Assembly (NCBI GenBank): GCA_003476885.1
Contig: DMUR01000035.1
Location: 1,907-18,865, forward strand
Origin: Chloroflexota bacterium
GTDB lineage: Bacteria; Chloroflexota; Limnocylindria; Limnocylindrales; Limnocylindraceae
Length of the DNA: 16,959 bases
Direction of reading: 5' to 3'
This document shows positions 1 to 7,057 of this stretch, piece by piece. The position numbers were made by a program, and so were the translations under genes. Every line of letters starts with the position of its first letter. Position 1 is the first letter of the stretch. The notes below the pieces were generated by a model. That model was not told where the DNA came from, searched no databases, and was given only the letters and a program-made list of their open reading frames with translations.

Positions 1-197
1 ACGTTGTCACCAAGCGCAAGTTGCGCAAGATCAGCAAACACGCTGGTTGTTGCAATCACGGTGTAGTCAGCAGTTGTTCCGGCACTCTCGCTAGGTGACG
101 GCGAGGCCGCGCTCCCGTTGCATCCAGCAACCAGGACGAGCGACGCAATCGCTGCGCCAACTGCCGTCCATACAGATCTCTTGATACCTAGTCTCAT
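1..197 (-). CDS. Metal ABC transporter substrate-binding lipoprotein (ZnuA-like), 5' part only
   Basis: Only the first 65 codons are present; the gene runs off the left edge. It starts at ATG 197, preceded by a strong ribosome-binding site (AAAGGAGG, 4 nt before the ATG). The N-terminus is a lipoprotein signal: basic residues (MRLGIKR), a hydrophobic stretch and a lipobox LVAGC with the acylated Cys at residue 26. A Ser/Pro/Ala-rich linker follows, then VIATTSVFADLAQLALGDN, which matches the start of the mature domain of cluster A-I binding proteins for Zn or Mn (ZnuA/TroA/MntC group). Such proteins bind the metal outside the membrane and deliver it to an ABC permease. The gene lies just downstream of a Fur/Zur-type repressor, which supports zinc or manganese uptake. 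The metal-binding residues lie outside the window, so the metal is inferred from context. Confidence 0.75.
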   Translation of the reverse strand, partial: MRLGIKRSVWTAVGAAIASLVLVAGCNGSAASPSPSESAGTTADYTVIATTSVFADLAQLALGDN

Positions 198-213
198 GGT
201 TCCTCCTTTGTAT

Positions 214-230
214 GCCTAGCGTTGCTAGGC
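214..230. repeat. Perfect 7-bp inverted repeat in the leader of the metal-binding lipoprotein gene
   Basis: GCCTAGC-GTT-GCTAGGC lies between the terminator after the fur-like gene and the ribosome-binding site of the lipoprotein gene. In RNA it is a 7-bp stem with a 3-nt loop; as DNA it is a candidate operator. The half-site GCCTAGC also occurs at 680-686, over the -10 of the fur-like promoter. Function is inferred only. Confidence 0.5.
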
Positions 231-234
231 GGTT

Positions 235-262
235 AAAAAACTGCTCCGCCTAGTTGGCGGAG
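235..262 (-). terminator. Rho-independent terminator overlapping the end of the fur-like gene
   Basis: On the minus strand CTCCGCC, a 5-nt loop and GGCGGAG form a perfect 7-bp GC-rich stem, followed after CAG... by six T residues (A-run at 235-240 on the plus strand). The stem contains the TAG stop codon of the fur-like gene. It sits only about 40 bp before the start of the next gene in the same direction, so read-through may be conditional. Confidence 0.75.
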
Positions 263-672
263 CGGCAGTCGGGACAGCGGCCGAAGAGTTCAAGCCGGTG
301 CTGTTCAATCTTGAAACCAGAGCGGCGCGCCGCTTCGCGCGTGACCGCTTCAATCCCGCAGTCGTCCACATCGGTTGTAGCGCCACAGTTGAGGCAGACA
401 AGATGATGATGGTGGGTTGGCTCGCATGGGATGTAGGCGTGCGTTCCGTCTGGGAGGTCAATCCGCTCTACCAGCCCCTGCTCGCTGAGGAGCTCTAGGA
501 GTCGAAAGACGGTTGCGCGTCCGATCCCCATCCTCCGCCGACCCGCATCCTTCAGAAGGTCCGCGGCGGTGAAGTGCCCCTCGCGGCGCTCAATGAGCGC
601 GGCGAGCTTCCGGCGTGGGCCGGTTAGGCGCACCCCTGCGCGATCCAGTGCGTCGAGCATCTCTTCTGCCAT
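250..672 (-). CDS. Fur-family metalloregulator (Zur/Fur-like), 140 aa
   Basis: A full-length Fur-superfamily repressor. Residues 1-85 form the winged-helix DNA-binding domain with the recognition helix in GRATVFRLLELL (about 51-62). The dimerisation/metal domain carries the His-rich HHHH (87-90) and two Cys pairs, C93-x2-C96 and C133-x2-C136, which form the structural zinc site of the family. H33, the H87-90 run and H125 are candidates for the regulatory metal site. The neighbouring metal-uptake lipoprotein favours a zinc sensor (Zur), but Fur, Mur or PerR cannot be excluded by motif alone. The start ATG 672 has no Shine-Dalgarno sequence; a TAGGCT -10 ends 6 nt before it with TTGATA 17 nt further upstream, suggesting a leaderless mRNA. 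A palindrome in that promoter suggests autorepression. Confidence 0.9.
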   Translation of the reverse strand: MAEEMLDALDRAGVRLTGPRRKLAALIERREGHFTAADLLKDAGRRRMGIGRATVFRLLELLSEQGLVERIDLPDGTHAYIPCEPTHHHHLVCLNCGATTDVDDCGIEAVTREAARRSGFKIEQHRLELFGRCPDCRSAN

Positions 673-678
673 GGCCAG

Positions 679-707
679 AGCCTAGCACATATGATACCGA
701 GTATCAA
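679..707 (-). promoter_or_regulatory. Promoter and Fur/Zur-type operator of the fur-like gene
   Basis: On the minus strand TTGATA (702-707), a 17-nt spacer and TAGGCT (679-684) form a sigma-70-type promoter, with the ATG 6 nt after the -10. The palindrome TGATACTCGGTATCA (692-706, minus-strand reading) has the 7-1-7 layout of Fur-superfamily boxes, with one mismatched pair, and covers the -35 and part of the spacer. Binding there would block RNA polymerase. A weaker outer inverted repeat (GCCTAGCA at 680-687 against TGCTAAGGC at 711-719) surrounds it. Confidence 0.65.
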
Positions 708-798
708 TAATGCTAAGGCGAGCGAGCGTGGCCCCAGCGATACACTACGCATCCGGAGCCAATGCGACGCGCAGCGCTCGTCGAATCCACTACCGTGA

Positions 799-2529
799 TC
801 AGTGTGGTTCGTTCGTACGCGCGCGAATCCCGCGATCTAACTCGCCCCCCGCGCTGAGCTGCACTAGGTCACGCGGAGGAGCAATCTCCATCTCCTCAAA
901 GAGCGCAATCGCACGCCGTGCCGCACGCCGCGCCCCTGCGAGCGCGCCATCCTCAGCGAGCATCAGGGCGAGGCTCTCTAGTAGTTCGCCGCTCTCTGGA
1001 TCAATGCGAGTGGCGCGAGCCGCAAGGTTGATCGCGCGATCGTAATCTCCTGCCGCATGTGCGGACTGGATTGCTCGTTCCACCATGGTCATGAGGCTGA
1101 CCTCAATCGTCCCGCGATAGCGCTGCACCCACGGCTCAAAGGGGAGCTCCGAGCCAAACGCGCCGCGGTAGTCATCGAGTAACCCCTCAATCTCCTCGGT
1201 GCGAGGTCGGATGCGGATTCGGTTGAGGCGTGTGGTAAGGGAGGCCGAATCAAAGCAGACCAGTTCTGGGTGCATGGAGACGATCTCCGCTTCATGGCGC
1301 ACATACGGCGTCGCTCCCCCTTCTGGCGATGCGTCGTAGTCTGGGTCGATCGCTCGTCTCAAGTGATAGATCGCCTGGTTTAACGAGTTCAAGCCTGCCT
1401 GCGCGTCAGCCTCTGGCCAAAGCGCATCAATCGCTTCGTCACGCGTCGCCGAATGTCGCGGCCGCGTGGCGAGGTAAGTCAGTAGCGCGAGTGAACGTGG
1501 CCGGATTGCGGCCCCATCGACCGTGCGTCCATCAACCTCCATGTGGAGGGGTCCAAGGTCGTGAATGAAGACACGACGATCTTGCTCACGCGGCATCTCA
1601 CGCACGTGCGTGCGCTGCGTGCCCGGAGGGTGCGGCAGCCCTGTAGCGATCTCGCCTGGGAGGGAGAGTGCCGCAGCAATCATTTTCGGGATCTCCCACC
1701 CTTCGCGACCAAGCTCATCGTCTTCGGCAGGAGCGATCAGCAGCCCTTCACCCCAGAGCGACTGAAGCATGTGCAGGTTGGTCGTTTCGCTTCGCTCCTC
1801 TGCAAGCCGTCGCAGCAGTGGCTCGCATCCACCGACCACGTCGCGTCGGATGAAGTCATCAAGATCACGCGTTGAAGAGCGGTCATCTGCACGAGAGAGC
1901 CACGCGGAGAGAATGCCACCGTTGCCAGCGGCACCACGCCGCACCTCTTCAAGTTGCGAAGGCGTGCCGCGCCACCCACGCGCCTCCGCAATCTGACGCG
2001 TCTGCTGGGGTGAGACACGCAGCGCCACCGCACCGACCTCAAGAACCGCGCGCTTACTGCGTGCTGTGGCGAGCCGTAGCGCTGCACGTCGTCGTCCAAT
2101 GAAGATCACTCGTGACCCATCTGGGTCTCGCTCCGCAATGGCGCGGAGCATCGCGAGTGATTCAGGGTCTTCCGTCAGCGCGTCGGTGTTATCAATAATT
2201 AGCGTGAGAGATGCATACGGGGCAGCAAGATCCGCACAGAGCGAAGCGGCACACGTGTCAATGCGGCTCTTCTTTCGTGCCGCACGTCCAAGTCGTGGCA
2301 ACCAGATCCCGCCGTCGTCTTCGGCCGCAAAGAGGAGAGCATCCGACAGTCGCTCTGCACCGCGGATCCAGCGCACTGGCGTGCCGAGACGTGATGCCCA
2401 TGACGCGACCGAACTGCTCTTTCCGTAGCCGGCGCTCCCAGCGATCACCCCAAGGCCTCCCGCCTCCAGTCGATCAAGCTCCCGCTCCAGCCGTGGCCGT
2501 TCCACACTGAACTGCATCTGCTTTCGCAT
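799..2529 (-). CDS. STAND-type ATPase / winged-helix / BTAD transcriptional regulator, 576 aa
   Basis: The N-terminal part is a P-loop ATPase: Walker A GSAGYGKSS (about residues 31-39) and a Walker B-like LTLIIDN (about 109-114), in the style of MalT/LuxR-type STAND ATPases. After a poorly conserved linker comes an OmpR-like winged helix (about 320-396, ending in NSLNQAIYHLRRAIDP), then a BTAD helical repeat domain (about 425-560) as in SARP regulators. It is therefore probably an ATP-controlled transcription activator. The frame is open back to TTG 2652, but ATG 2529 is preferred because AAGGGAGAGG lies just upstream and conserved sequence begins there. The domain order (ATPase first, DNA-binding wing plus BTAD last) is opposite to AfsR. 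It is divergent from the nucleoside hydrolase gene, a possible target. The inducer is unknown. Confidence 0.8.
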   Translation of the reverse strand: MRKQMQFSVERPRLERELDRLEAGGLGVIAGSAGYGKSSSVASWASRLGTPVRWIRGAERLSDALLFAAEDDGGIWLPRLGRAARKKSRIDTCAASLCADLAAPYASLTLIIDNTDALTEDPESLAMLRAIAERDPDGSRVIFIGRRRAALRLATARSKRAVLEVGAVALRVSPQQTRQIAEARGWRGTPSQLEEVRRGAAGNGGILSAWLSRADDRSSTRDLDDFIRRDVVGGCEPLLRRLAEERSETTNLHMLQSLWGEGLLIAPAEDDELGREGWEIPKMIAAALSLPGEIATGLPHPPGTQRTHVREMPREQDRRVFIHDLGPLHMEVDGRTVDGAAIRPRSLALLTYLATRPRHSATRDEAIDALWPEADAQAGLNSLNQAIYHLRRAIDPDYDASPEGGATPYVRHEAEIVSMHPELVCFDSASLTTRLNRIRIRPRTEEIEGLLDDYRGAFGSELPFEPWVQRYRGTIEVSLMTMVERAIQSAHAAGDYDRAINLAARATRIDPESGELLESLALMLAEDGALAGARRAARRAIALFEEMEIAPPRDLVQLSAGGELDRGIRARTNEPH

Positions 2530-2643
2530 GGCCCTCTCCCTTCCACGCCGTCGCAGCGGGTGCCGCGAATCGGCTGCGGGGATAGTGAGGTGTTCCCATG
2601 TATCAATCGCGTACCAGGTCGGTGCTTGTCTCCCGCGCCCACG

Positions 2644-2655
2644 TATGATCAAAGC
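2644..2655 (+). promoter_or_regulatory. -10 element of a probable leaderless promoter for the nucleoside hydrolase
   Basis: TATGAT (2644-2649) ends 6 nt before ATG 2656, and no Shine-Dalgarno sequence precedes that ATG. Transcription would start at or next to the ATG. I see no clear -35, so an activator may be needed; the divergent ATPase-BTAD regulator is a candidate. Confidence 0.45.
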
Positions 2656-3615
2656 ATGGGGAAAAAGAGGCTAATCATTGACTGCGACACGGGGACGGAT
2701 GACGCCGTCGCGCTGATGCTCGCGGCGCTTCACCCTGAGATTGACCTGATTGGCGTGAGTACGGTGTTCGGGAATGCGCCGCTGACGGCAACCACCACCA
2801 ACAGCATCTCCGTACTGGACCTGATCGGCCGCTCAGATATCCCCGTGCACGCAGGGCTGCCTCGACCGCTCGTCCGGAAGACGATGCCCGCAGAGCGCTT
2901 CTTCAAGGCAGACTCCGTGCAGGATCCGCACGGCACGTATCTCGACATCCCGCGCAGCACGCGTGGGGCGGCCTCGAACCGCGCCGTTGAGTGGCTGATT
3001 GAGACGTATCGAACGGCAACGGAGCCGATCACCTTGATGCCAATTGGGCCACTCACGAACATTGCCGCCGCAGTCGCCCAGGAGCCGAAGTTCGCTGAGT
3101 GGGTGCCGCAGCTGATCATCATGGGGGGCGGCCATGAAGTGGGGAACATGACCCCATCCGCCGAATTCAATATCTGGGCTGACCCCGAAGCCGCCGCAAG
3201 CGTCTTTGATGCGGGCTTCAAGAATGTGTTGATGGTGCCGCTCGACGCTACTCATAAGGCTCTCGTCACCGCGGCCCAGTGCGATGCACTCGAAGCGCTC
3301 GGCACACCAGCGGGAAAAGCGGCCGCCATCTTCATCCAGCGCCGCGTTGCGAGCTACGAGAGCAGCCAGAAGATGGATGTTCCGGAGTCAGCCCCTGTGC
3401 ACGACGCGCTCTGTGTCGCCGCACTTGTTGAGCCGAACATCATCACCACGAGCAGGCATCACGTTGCTGTGGAGACGACCGGGACGCTCACGCTCGGACG
3501 AACGGTCGTCGACACGCACTTCCGTGGAGGGAAGGAGCCGAACGCAGCAGTTGCCTTTGATGCGAACGCGCAGCGCTTTGTGGATCTAATGATGGAGATC
3601 TTCGCAAAGTCCTAA
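2656..3615 (+). CDS. Nucleoside hydrolase (inosine/uridine-preferring family), 319 aa
   Basis: The protein hydrolyses the N-glycosidic bond of (deoxy)ribonucleosides to a base and a pentose, in the cytoplasm, for salvage. The calcium-binding signature DCDTGTDDA is at residues 9-17 (D9, D11, D15, D16). VFGN at 37-40, EFNIWADPEAA around N172 and D176, and VHDAL with the catalytic H249-D250 pair are all present. Length fits the family (about 310-330 aa). The frame is open upstream to 2560, but the family motif should begin a few residues after the start, which selects ATG 2656. The base specificity (purine, pyrimidine or mixed) cannot be read from sequence. It converges on the MFS gene with a 13-bp gap. 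Confidence 0.93.
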   Translation: MGKKRLIIDCDTGTDDAVALMLAALHPEIDLIGVSTVFGNAPLTATTTNSISVLDLIGRSDIPVHAGLPRPLVRKTMPAERFFKADSVQDPHGTYLDIPRSTRGAASNRAVEWLIETYRTATEPITLMPIGPLTNIAAAVAQEPKFAEWVPQLIIMGGGHEVGNMTPSAEFNIWADPEAAASVFDAGFKNVLMVPLDATHKALVTAAQCDALEALGTPAGKAAAIFIQRRVASYESSQKMDVPESAPVHDALCVAALVEPNIITTSRHHVAVETTGTLTLGRTVVDTHFRGGKEPNAAVAFDANAQRFVDLMMEIFAKS

Positions 3616-3637
3616 CGTTCTGCTCGGTTTAGCGAAG
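3600..3637. terminator. Possible bidirectional hairpin terminator between convergent genes
   Basis: CTTCGCAAA (3600-3608) can pair with TTTAGCGAAG (3628-3637), apart from one bulged A. The stem encloses the stop codons of both the nucleoside hydrolase and the MFS gene. The loop is long (19 nt) and there is no strong T-run, so efficiency is doubtful. Confidence 0.35.
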
Positions 3638-4861
3638 CACCCGCCATGCAAACGGGATTGCGCCAAACATGACTGCGCCAGATAAGAGGAAGAGCGGCGC
3701 CGCACCCAGTTCTCCGTAAATGATTCCGCCAACGAGTGCAGCGATTGCGACCGCAAGCCCATAGGAGACGCTCTGGTACAAGGCTTGACCGGTTGCTTGC
3801 AGCGCAGCTGGAACGATTGCGCGGACACTCAACACGCTCGCGAGGAGTGTGCAGGCGAAGCCAATGCCAACGAGCGAGCGCGCGAGCGCGAGCCAGTACG
3901 GCGAATCAATGAACGCATATCCAACACTGCAGATTCCCATCGCAAAAAGTCCGAATGAGAAGAGTGATCGAAGTCCAAGGCGAGCGGCGACGAGTCCGCC
4001 AGCAAGGAAGAAGGGGATCTCAACGGCTGCGGAGACGGTGCCCCCGAACGCAACCGCCGCTGCACTTCCGCCTACCTCTTGGATGCGGAATGATCCATAC
4101 GCATAGAAGAGCCCCGCGCCGAGATTCACGAGAAGGCTCAGCATCAGAAACGCAAAGAGCCTCGGAGATTGCTGGAAGGCGAGCGTGACGGTGCCGAATC
4201 GATCGCGCCAATCGCCAGCGACTGCGATTTCCGCATTCGGGCCCGCAATCTCTGACCGCTCAATTTCCGCCTCGGCTTCGCTCAGTACTGGTCGTGACGC
4301 ATGCTGTATCGCGGGTGCGGTATGTAGGCCAACGGTTCCTACAATGAGAATCAGTGCAGTGATTCCATAGAGCGGGGCGATCATGATTGCACCAACACTT
4401 GCCACGAGTGCACCGCTCAGAATGCACATCGCGGCGTAGCTAAAGCTGGTGATTGCGCGGAGTGGACCCCACTGCCCGCCGACGCGCGCGAGCTGCTCCA
4501 TGCCGATTGAATCCAGCAGCGGCACAAGACCTGCACCAGCGAAAGCCGCGAGCGCAGCGCCAGGAAGGCCTGCAAACGGACCGATCGCAAAGAGGATGAC
4601 GCCGACCGCCGCGCTTACAAGTGCAAGCCGGAACGCATTTGCACGACCGAGAACGGCATCGCCGAGATGACCCCAGATAGGCCCGGCTGCGAGGGCGATC
4701 ATGGAGTTGACAGCGCCGATCAGACCGATCGCTTCGAAGGAGAGGCCACGATCGCGAAGGACGATTCCAGCGAAGGGGAGATACGCCGCCTGCATCAGGC
4801 CAATGACGAAGTACAGGTACGAGGAGCGCCGCATCTCTGGGCGCATCAGCATGAGGGTCAT
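3629..4861 (-). CDS. MFS transporter (MFS_1-like / HcaT-LacY-type), up to 410 aa
   Basis: A hydrophobic protein with about 12 membrane segments in two halves separated by a hydrophilic loop (about residues 185-222). The N-terminal pattern (LPFAGIVLRDRGLSFEAIGLIG..., then PIWGHLGD) matches the MFS_1-like group that contains E. coli HcaT and its relatives. It probably moves a small solute across the cytoplasmic membrane; the substrate is not recognisable. It follows dnaB by 4 bp on the same strand and is likely co-transcribed. ATG 4861 gives the longest form, but GAGGGG directly abuts it. ATG 4852 (9 nt after that motif) and ATG 4846 are equally plausible starts. Confidence 0.8.
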   Translation of the reverse strand: MTLMLMRPEMRRSSYLYFVIGLMQAAYLPFAGIVLRDRGLSFEAIGLIGAVNSMIALAAGPIWGHLGDAVLGRANAFRLALVSAAVGVILFAIGPFAGLPGAALAAFAGAGLVPLLDSIGMEQLARVGGQWGPLRAITSFSYAAMCILSGALVASVGAIMIAPLYGITALILIVGTVGLHTAPAIQHASRPVLSEAEAEIERSEIAGPNAEIAVAGDWRDRFGTVTLAFQQSPRLFAFLMLSLLVNLGAGLFYAYGSFRIQEVGGSAAAVAFGGTVSAAVEIPFFLAGGLVAARLGLRSLFSFGLFAMGICSVGYAFIDSPYWLALARSLVGIGFACTLLASVLSVRAIVPAALQATGQALYQSVSYGLAVAIAALVGGIIYGELGAAPLFLLSGAVMFGAIPFAWRVLR

Positions 4862-4865
4862 CCCC

Positions 4866-6242
4866 TCACATTAGCGGGTCGCCCTCCGCCCCCGGTGCGG
4901 GGAGCTCTGGTGCGCGCTCGCGGACCAGATTGACGAAGCGCGTCTCCTCCTTACGGAACCAGAGTTGGCCGCTCCCTGTAGGCCCATTGCGGTGCTTGGC
5001 AACGTTGAAGTTGATCGCCTCTCCTGTCACGCCGGCGTCGTCGCTACGCTCCGCGTCGCGGTAGAGGAAGATCACGACGTCAGCATCCTGCTCAATCGCG
5101 CCCGACTCACGAAGATCGGAGAGGCGCGGCTCGCCCTTCTCTCGGGCCTCGGTCTGACGCGAAAGCTGGCTGAGGGCAATGATCGGGATTCCGAGCTCAC
5201 GCGCAAGGGCCTTGAGCCCGCGCGAGATGTCTGACACCTCCTGCACGCGGTTGCCATCGCGGTTCTGTTGCCCAGGCTGCATCAGTTGCAGGTAGTCAAC
5301 GATCAGCAGATCAAGACCCTGTTCCATCTTCAAGCGTCGCGCCTTCGTGCGAAGTTCCATCACCGAAATGTTCACGGTGTCATCAATGAACATCTTGGCA
5401 CTTGAGAGCGTCCCGAGCGCGTCCGCAATCTTCGGAAAGTCTAAGTCGTTGACTTGGCCACTGCGAAGATTGAACGAGTTGATCTTCGTCACGCTAGAGA
5501 GAAGACGAAGCACCAGCTGCTCCTTGCTCATTTCTAGCGAGAAGACGCCGACAGACTTCCCTTCGCGGAGCGAAACGTTCTCTGCGATGTTGAGTGCAAG
5601 CGATGTCTTCCCAACGGATGGTCGCGCGGCAAGAACAATGAAGTCAGAGTTCTGAAGTCCTTGCGTGATGGTGTCAATCGCGGTGTACCCAGTACGCAGC
5701 CCCATCAGCTGGCCGCGGTTCTGGTGCATGCGATCGAGTTGGTCATACGCAGCGCCAACAAGCGTACCGATCTGTGTGAAGCCGTTTGCGGCGCGACGTT
5801 CGCTGACCGCAAATAGTTCAGACTCTGCACGATCGATCGCTTCGGAGATGTCAGACGGATCTTCGTATCCGATCGATGCGATTCGTCCAGCAGCACCGAT
5901 CAGGCCGCGAAGCATGGACTTTCGCTCAACGATCTTTGCGTATTGCTTTGCGTGAACCGCTGTTGGTGTGCGGTCGCAGAGATCTGCGAGTGCGGCGCGA
6001 CCGCCAATCTCTTCAATCTGGCCGCGACGCTCCAGCTCTTCCGACACGGTAAGGATGTCGATCGGCTGGCTCTGTTCGTAGAGCCGCTGAATGGCGGAGT
6101 AGACCTTTGCGTTCGCCGGCTTGTAGAAGTCGCCGGGCTTGAGGCTGTCGGCAATCTCCAGCATCACCTCGCCGTCAATGAGGAGTGCGCCGAGAATGCT
6201 CTCTTCGGCGTCGCTTGATTGCGGGGGGAGTTGGTTGCTCAT
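4866..6242 (-). CDS. dnaB: Replicative DNA helicase DnaB, 458 aa
   Basis: The ring helicase that unwinds DNA at replication forks. The N-terminal primase-interaction domain is at about residues 5-105 (DAEESILGALL...) and the RecA-like helicase domain starts near 180. Walker A is ARPSVGKTS (206-214). LLIVDYLQLM (Walker B and beyond), the SQLSRQTEAR segment and DLRESGAIEQDADVVIFLYR are all conserved. Length is typical and there is no intein, although DnaB is a common intein site. It starts at ATG 6242 without an obvious Shine-Dalgarno sequence; GATGAT lies 6 nt before the ATG and could be a leaderless -10. Upstream, two DnaA-box-like sites separate it from lexA. The MFS gene follows 4 bp after its stop. 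Confidence 0.97.
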   Translation of the reverse strand: MSNQLPPQSSDAEESILGALLIDGEVMLEIADSLKPGDFYKPANAKVYSAIQRLYEQSQPIDILTVSEELERRGQIEEIGGRAALADLCDRTPTAVHAKQYAKIVERKSMLRGLIGAAGRIASIGYEDPSDISEAIDRAESELFAVSERRAANGFTQIGTLVGAAYDQLDRMHQNRGQLMGLRTGYTAIDTITQGLQNSDFIVLAARPSVGKTSLALNIAENVSLREGKSVGVFSLEMSKEQLVLRLLSSVTKINSFNLRSGQVNDLDFPKIADALGTLSSAKMFIDDTVNISVMELRTKARRLKMEQGLDLLIVDYLQLMQPGQQNRDGNRVQEVSDISRGLKALARELGIPIIALSQLSRQTEAREKGEPRLSDLRESGAIEQDADVVIFLYRDAERSDDAGVTGEAINFNVAKHRNGPTGSGQLWFRKEETRFVNLVRERAPELPAPGAEGDPLM

Positions 6243-6336
6243 GCGCGCATCATCGCAGTCTCTTCGCTAGGACTCCAGACAGATGTCAACGAACTCATGC
6301 GAATCTCTCCACGAAGCGGGCGCAGGCCGCGTCGAC

Positions 6337-6345
6337 TGTGGATAA
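6337..6345 (-). promoter_or_regulatory. DnaA box (perfect TTATCCACA)
   Basis: TTATCCACA on the minus strand matches the DnaA-box consensus at all nine positions. It lies in the 132-bp gap between lexA and dnaB, about 95 bp before the dnaB start codon. DnaA binding could regulate dnaB expression; this is inference. Confidence 0.6.
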
Positions 6346-6347
6346 GT

Positions 6348-6369
6348 CGGCGCCCTCGCGCGCCGTTTT
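6348..6369 (+). other. GC-rich hairpin between the two DnaA-box-like sites
   Basis: CGGCGC, a 6-nt loop and GCGCCG form a perfect 6-bp stem, followed on the plus strand by TTTT. It looks like a weak intrinsic terminator pointing away from dnaB, but no plus-strand gene precedes it. It may act as DNA structure or end antisense transcription. Confidence 0.35.
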
Positions 6370-6377
6370 GTGGATTA
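6369..6377 (-). promoter_or_regulatory. Second DnaA-box-like site (TAATCCACA, one mismatch)
   Basis: TAATCCACA differs from the consensus at one position. It is in the same orientation as the box at 6337-6345, 32 bp away (about three helical turns), and contains the lexA stop codon. Confidence 0.4.
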
Positions 6378-7022
6378 GTGAACGCGGCGAAGCACGCCAA
6401 CGAGCACGCCCTGCACGTTGACGGTTGGGTAGTACATCGGCGCGTACGCCTTGTTTGCCGGCTGGAGGCGGATACGCCCCTGCTCGCGGAAGAGCTGCTT
6501 CAGCGTGACTTCATTCTCTTCCACCTGCGCGACCACAATGTCGCCGTCCGCGGCAACCTTGCTCGGCTTGATCACCACGTAGTCACCATCGGCGATCTGT
6601 GCGTCGATCATGGAGTCACCCCGGATCTTCAGTAGGTAGGAGTCTGGGGTGGACATGAACTCCGGAACCGCCACAGTCTCGGAGCGCTCCTCGTAGGCCT
6701 CGATCGGACCTCCTGCGGCAATCTGGCCAACTACAACAAGGTCGCGGGCGACCGCTGGGAGACTGGTGGCCTCCACCGCATCGTCGAGCTCAAGGAGGGA
6801 GCGCCCGCGGGCGGTGAGGCGTACCGACCGGGAGAGGCCGGAGTCTCGCTTGATGAGGCCCTCGCGCTCAAGGGTCTCGAGGTGGTGATGGACGGCCGAT
6901 GGTGCGGCGAGGCCAACGAGGTCTGCGATCTCACGCACCGTGGGGGGCGTCCCTGAACGACGGCTCCCCTCGGCGATCGCCTGGAGGATCCGCGTCTTCC
7001 TGTCCTGGTCATGCTTGGTCAT
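6375..7022 (-). CDS. lexA: SOS repressor LexA, 215 aa
   Basis: Master repressor of the DNA-damage response. The N-terminal winged helix spans about 1-72, with the TPPTVREIADLVGLAAPSAVHHHL region forming the helix-turn-helix. The autocleavage site is Ala103-Gly104 in QIAAGGPIEA. The catalytic dyad is Ser137 (GDSM) and Lys175 (EVTLKQL), so RecA-stimulated self-cleavage should be intact. The open frame extends to 7070, but ATG 7022 is chosen because a TTGACA-17-TCTAAT promoter ends 6 nt before it and the promoter contains a SOS box, giving a leaderless, autoregulated transcript. dnaB follows 132 bp downstream. Confidence 0.96.
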   Translation of the reverse strand: MTKHDQDRKTRILQAIAEGSRRSGTPPTVREIADLVGLAAPSAVHHHLETLEREGLIKRDSGLSRSVRLTARGRSLLELDDAVEATSLPAVARDLVVVGQIAAGGPIEAYEERSETVAVPEFMSTPDSYLLKIRGDSMIDAQIADGDYVVIKPSKVAADGDIVVAQVEENEVTLKQLFREQGRIRLQPANKAYAPMYYPTVNVQGVLVGVLRRVH

Positions 7023-7028
7023 AAGAGC

Positions 7029-7057
7029 ATTAGAACGGCTGTTCGGAATCTTGTCAA
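7029..7057 (-). promoter_or_regulatory. lexA promoter with LexA (SOS) box
   Basis: On the minus strand TTGACA (7052-7057), a 17-nt spacer and TCTAAT (7029-7034) form a near-consensus promoter; the lexA ATG is 6 nt further on. CGAACAGCCGTTCT (7032-7045) matches 13 of 14 positions of the Gram-positive type box CGAAC-N4-GTTCG and overlaps the -10 and spacer, as expected for autorepression. Confidence 0.9.

Noticed and set aside
2530..2652. N-terminal extension of the ATPase-BTAD regulator from TTG 2652
   Set aside because: The added 41 residues resemble no domain and include the divergent promoter region; ATG 2529 has a good ribosome-binding site.
2560..2655. 32-residue N-terminal extension of the nucleoside hydrolase
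   Set aside because: The family motif begins a few residues after ATG 2656 and the extension covers the promoter.
4866..6242. Possible intein in DnaB
   Set aside because: Helicase motifs are continuous and length is that of an uninterrupted DnaB.
6219..6635. Plus-strand frame of 138 codons across the dnaB-lexA gap
   Set aside because: It is antisense to lexA and dnaB ends, with no ribosome-binding site or known motif.
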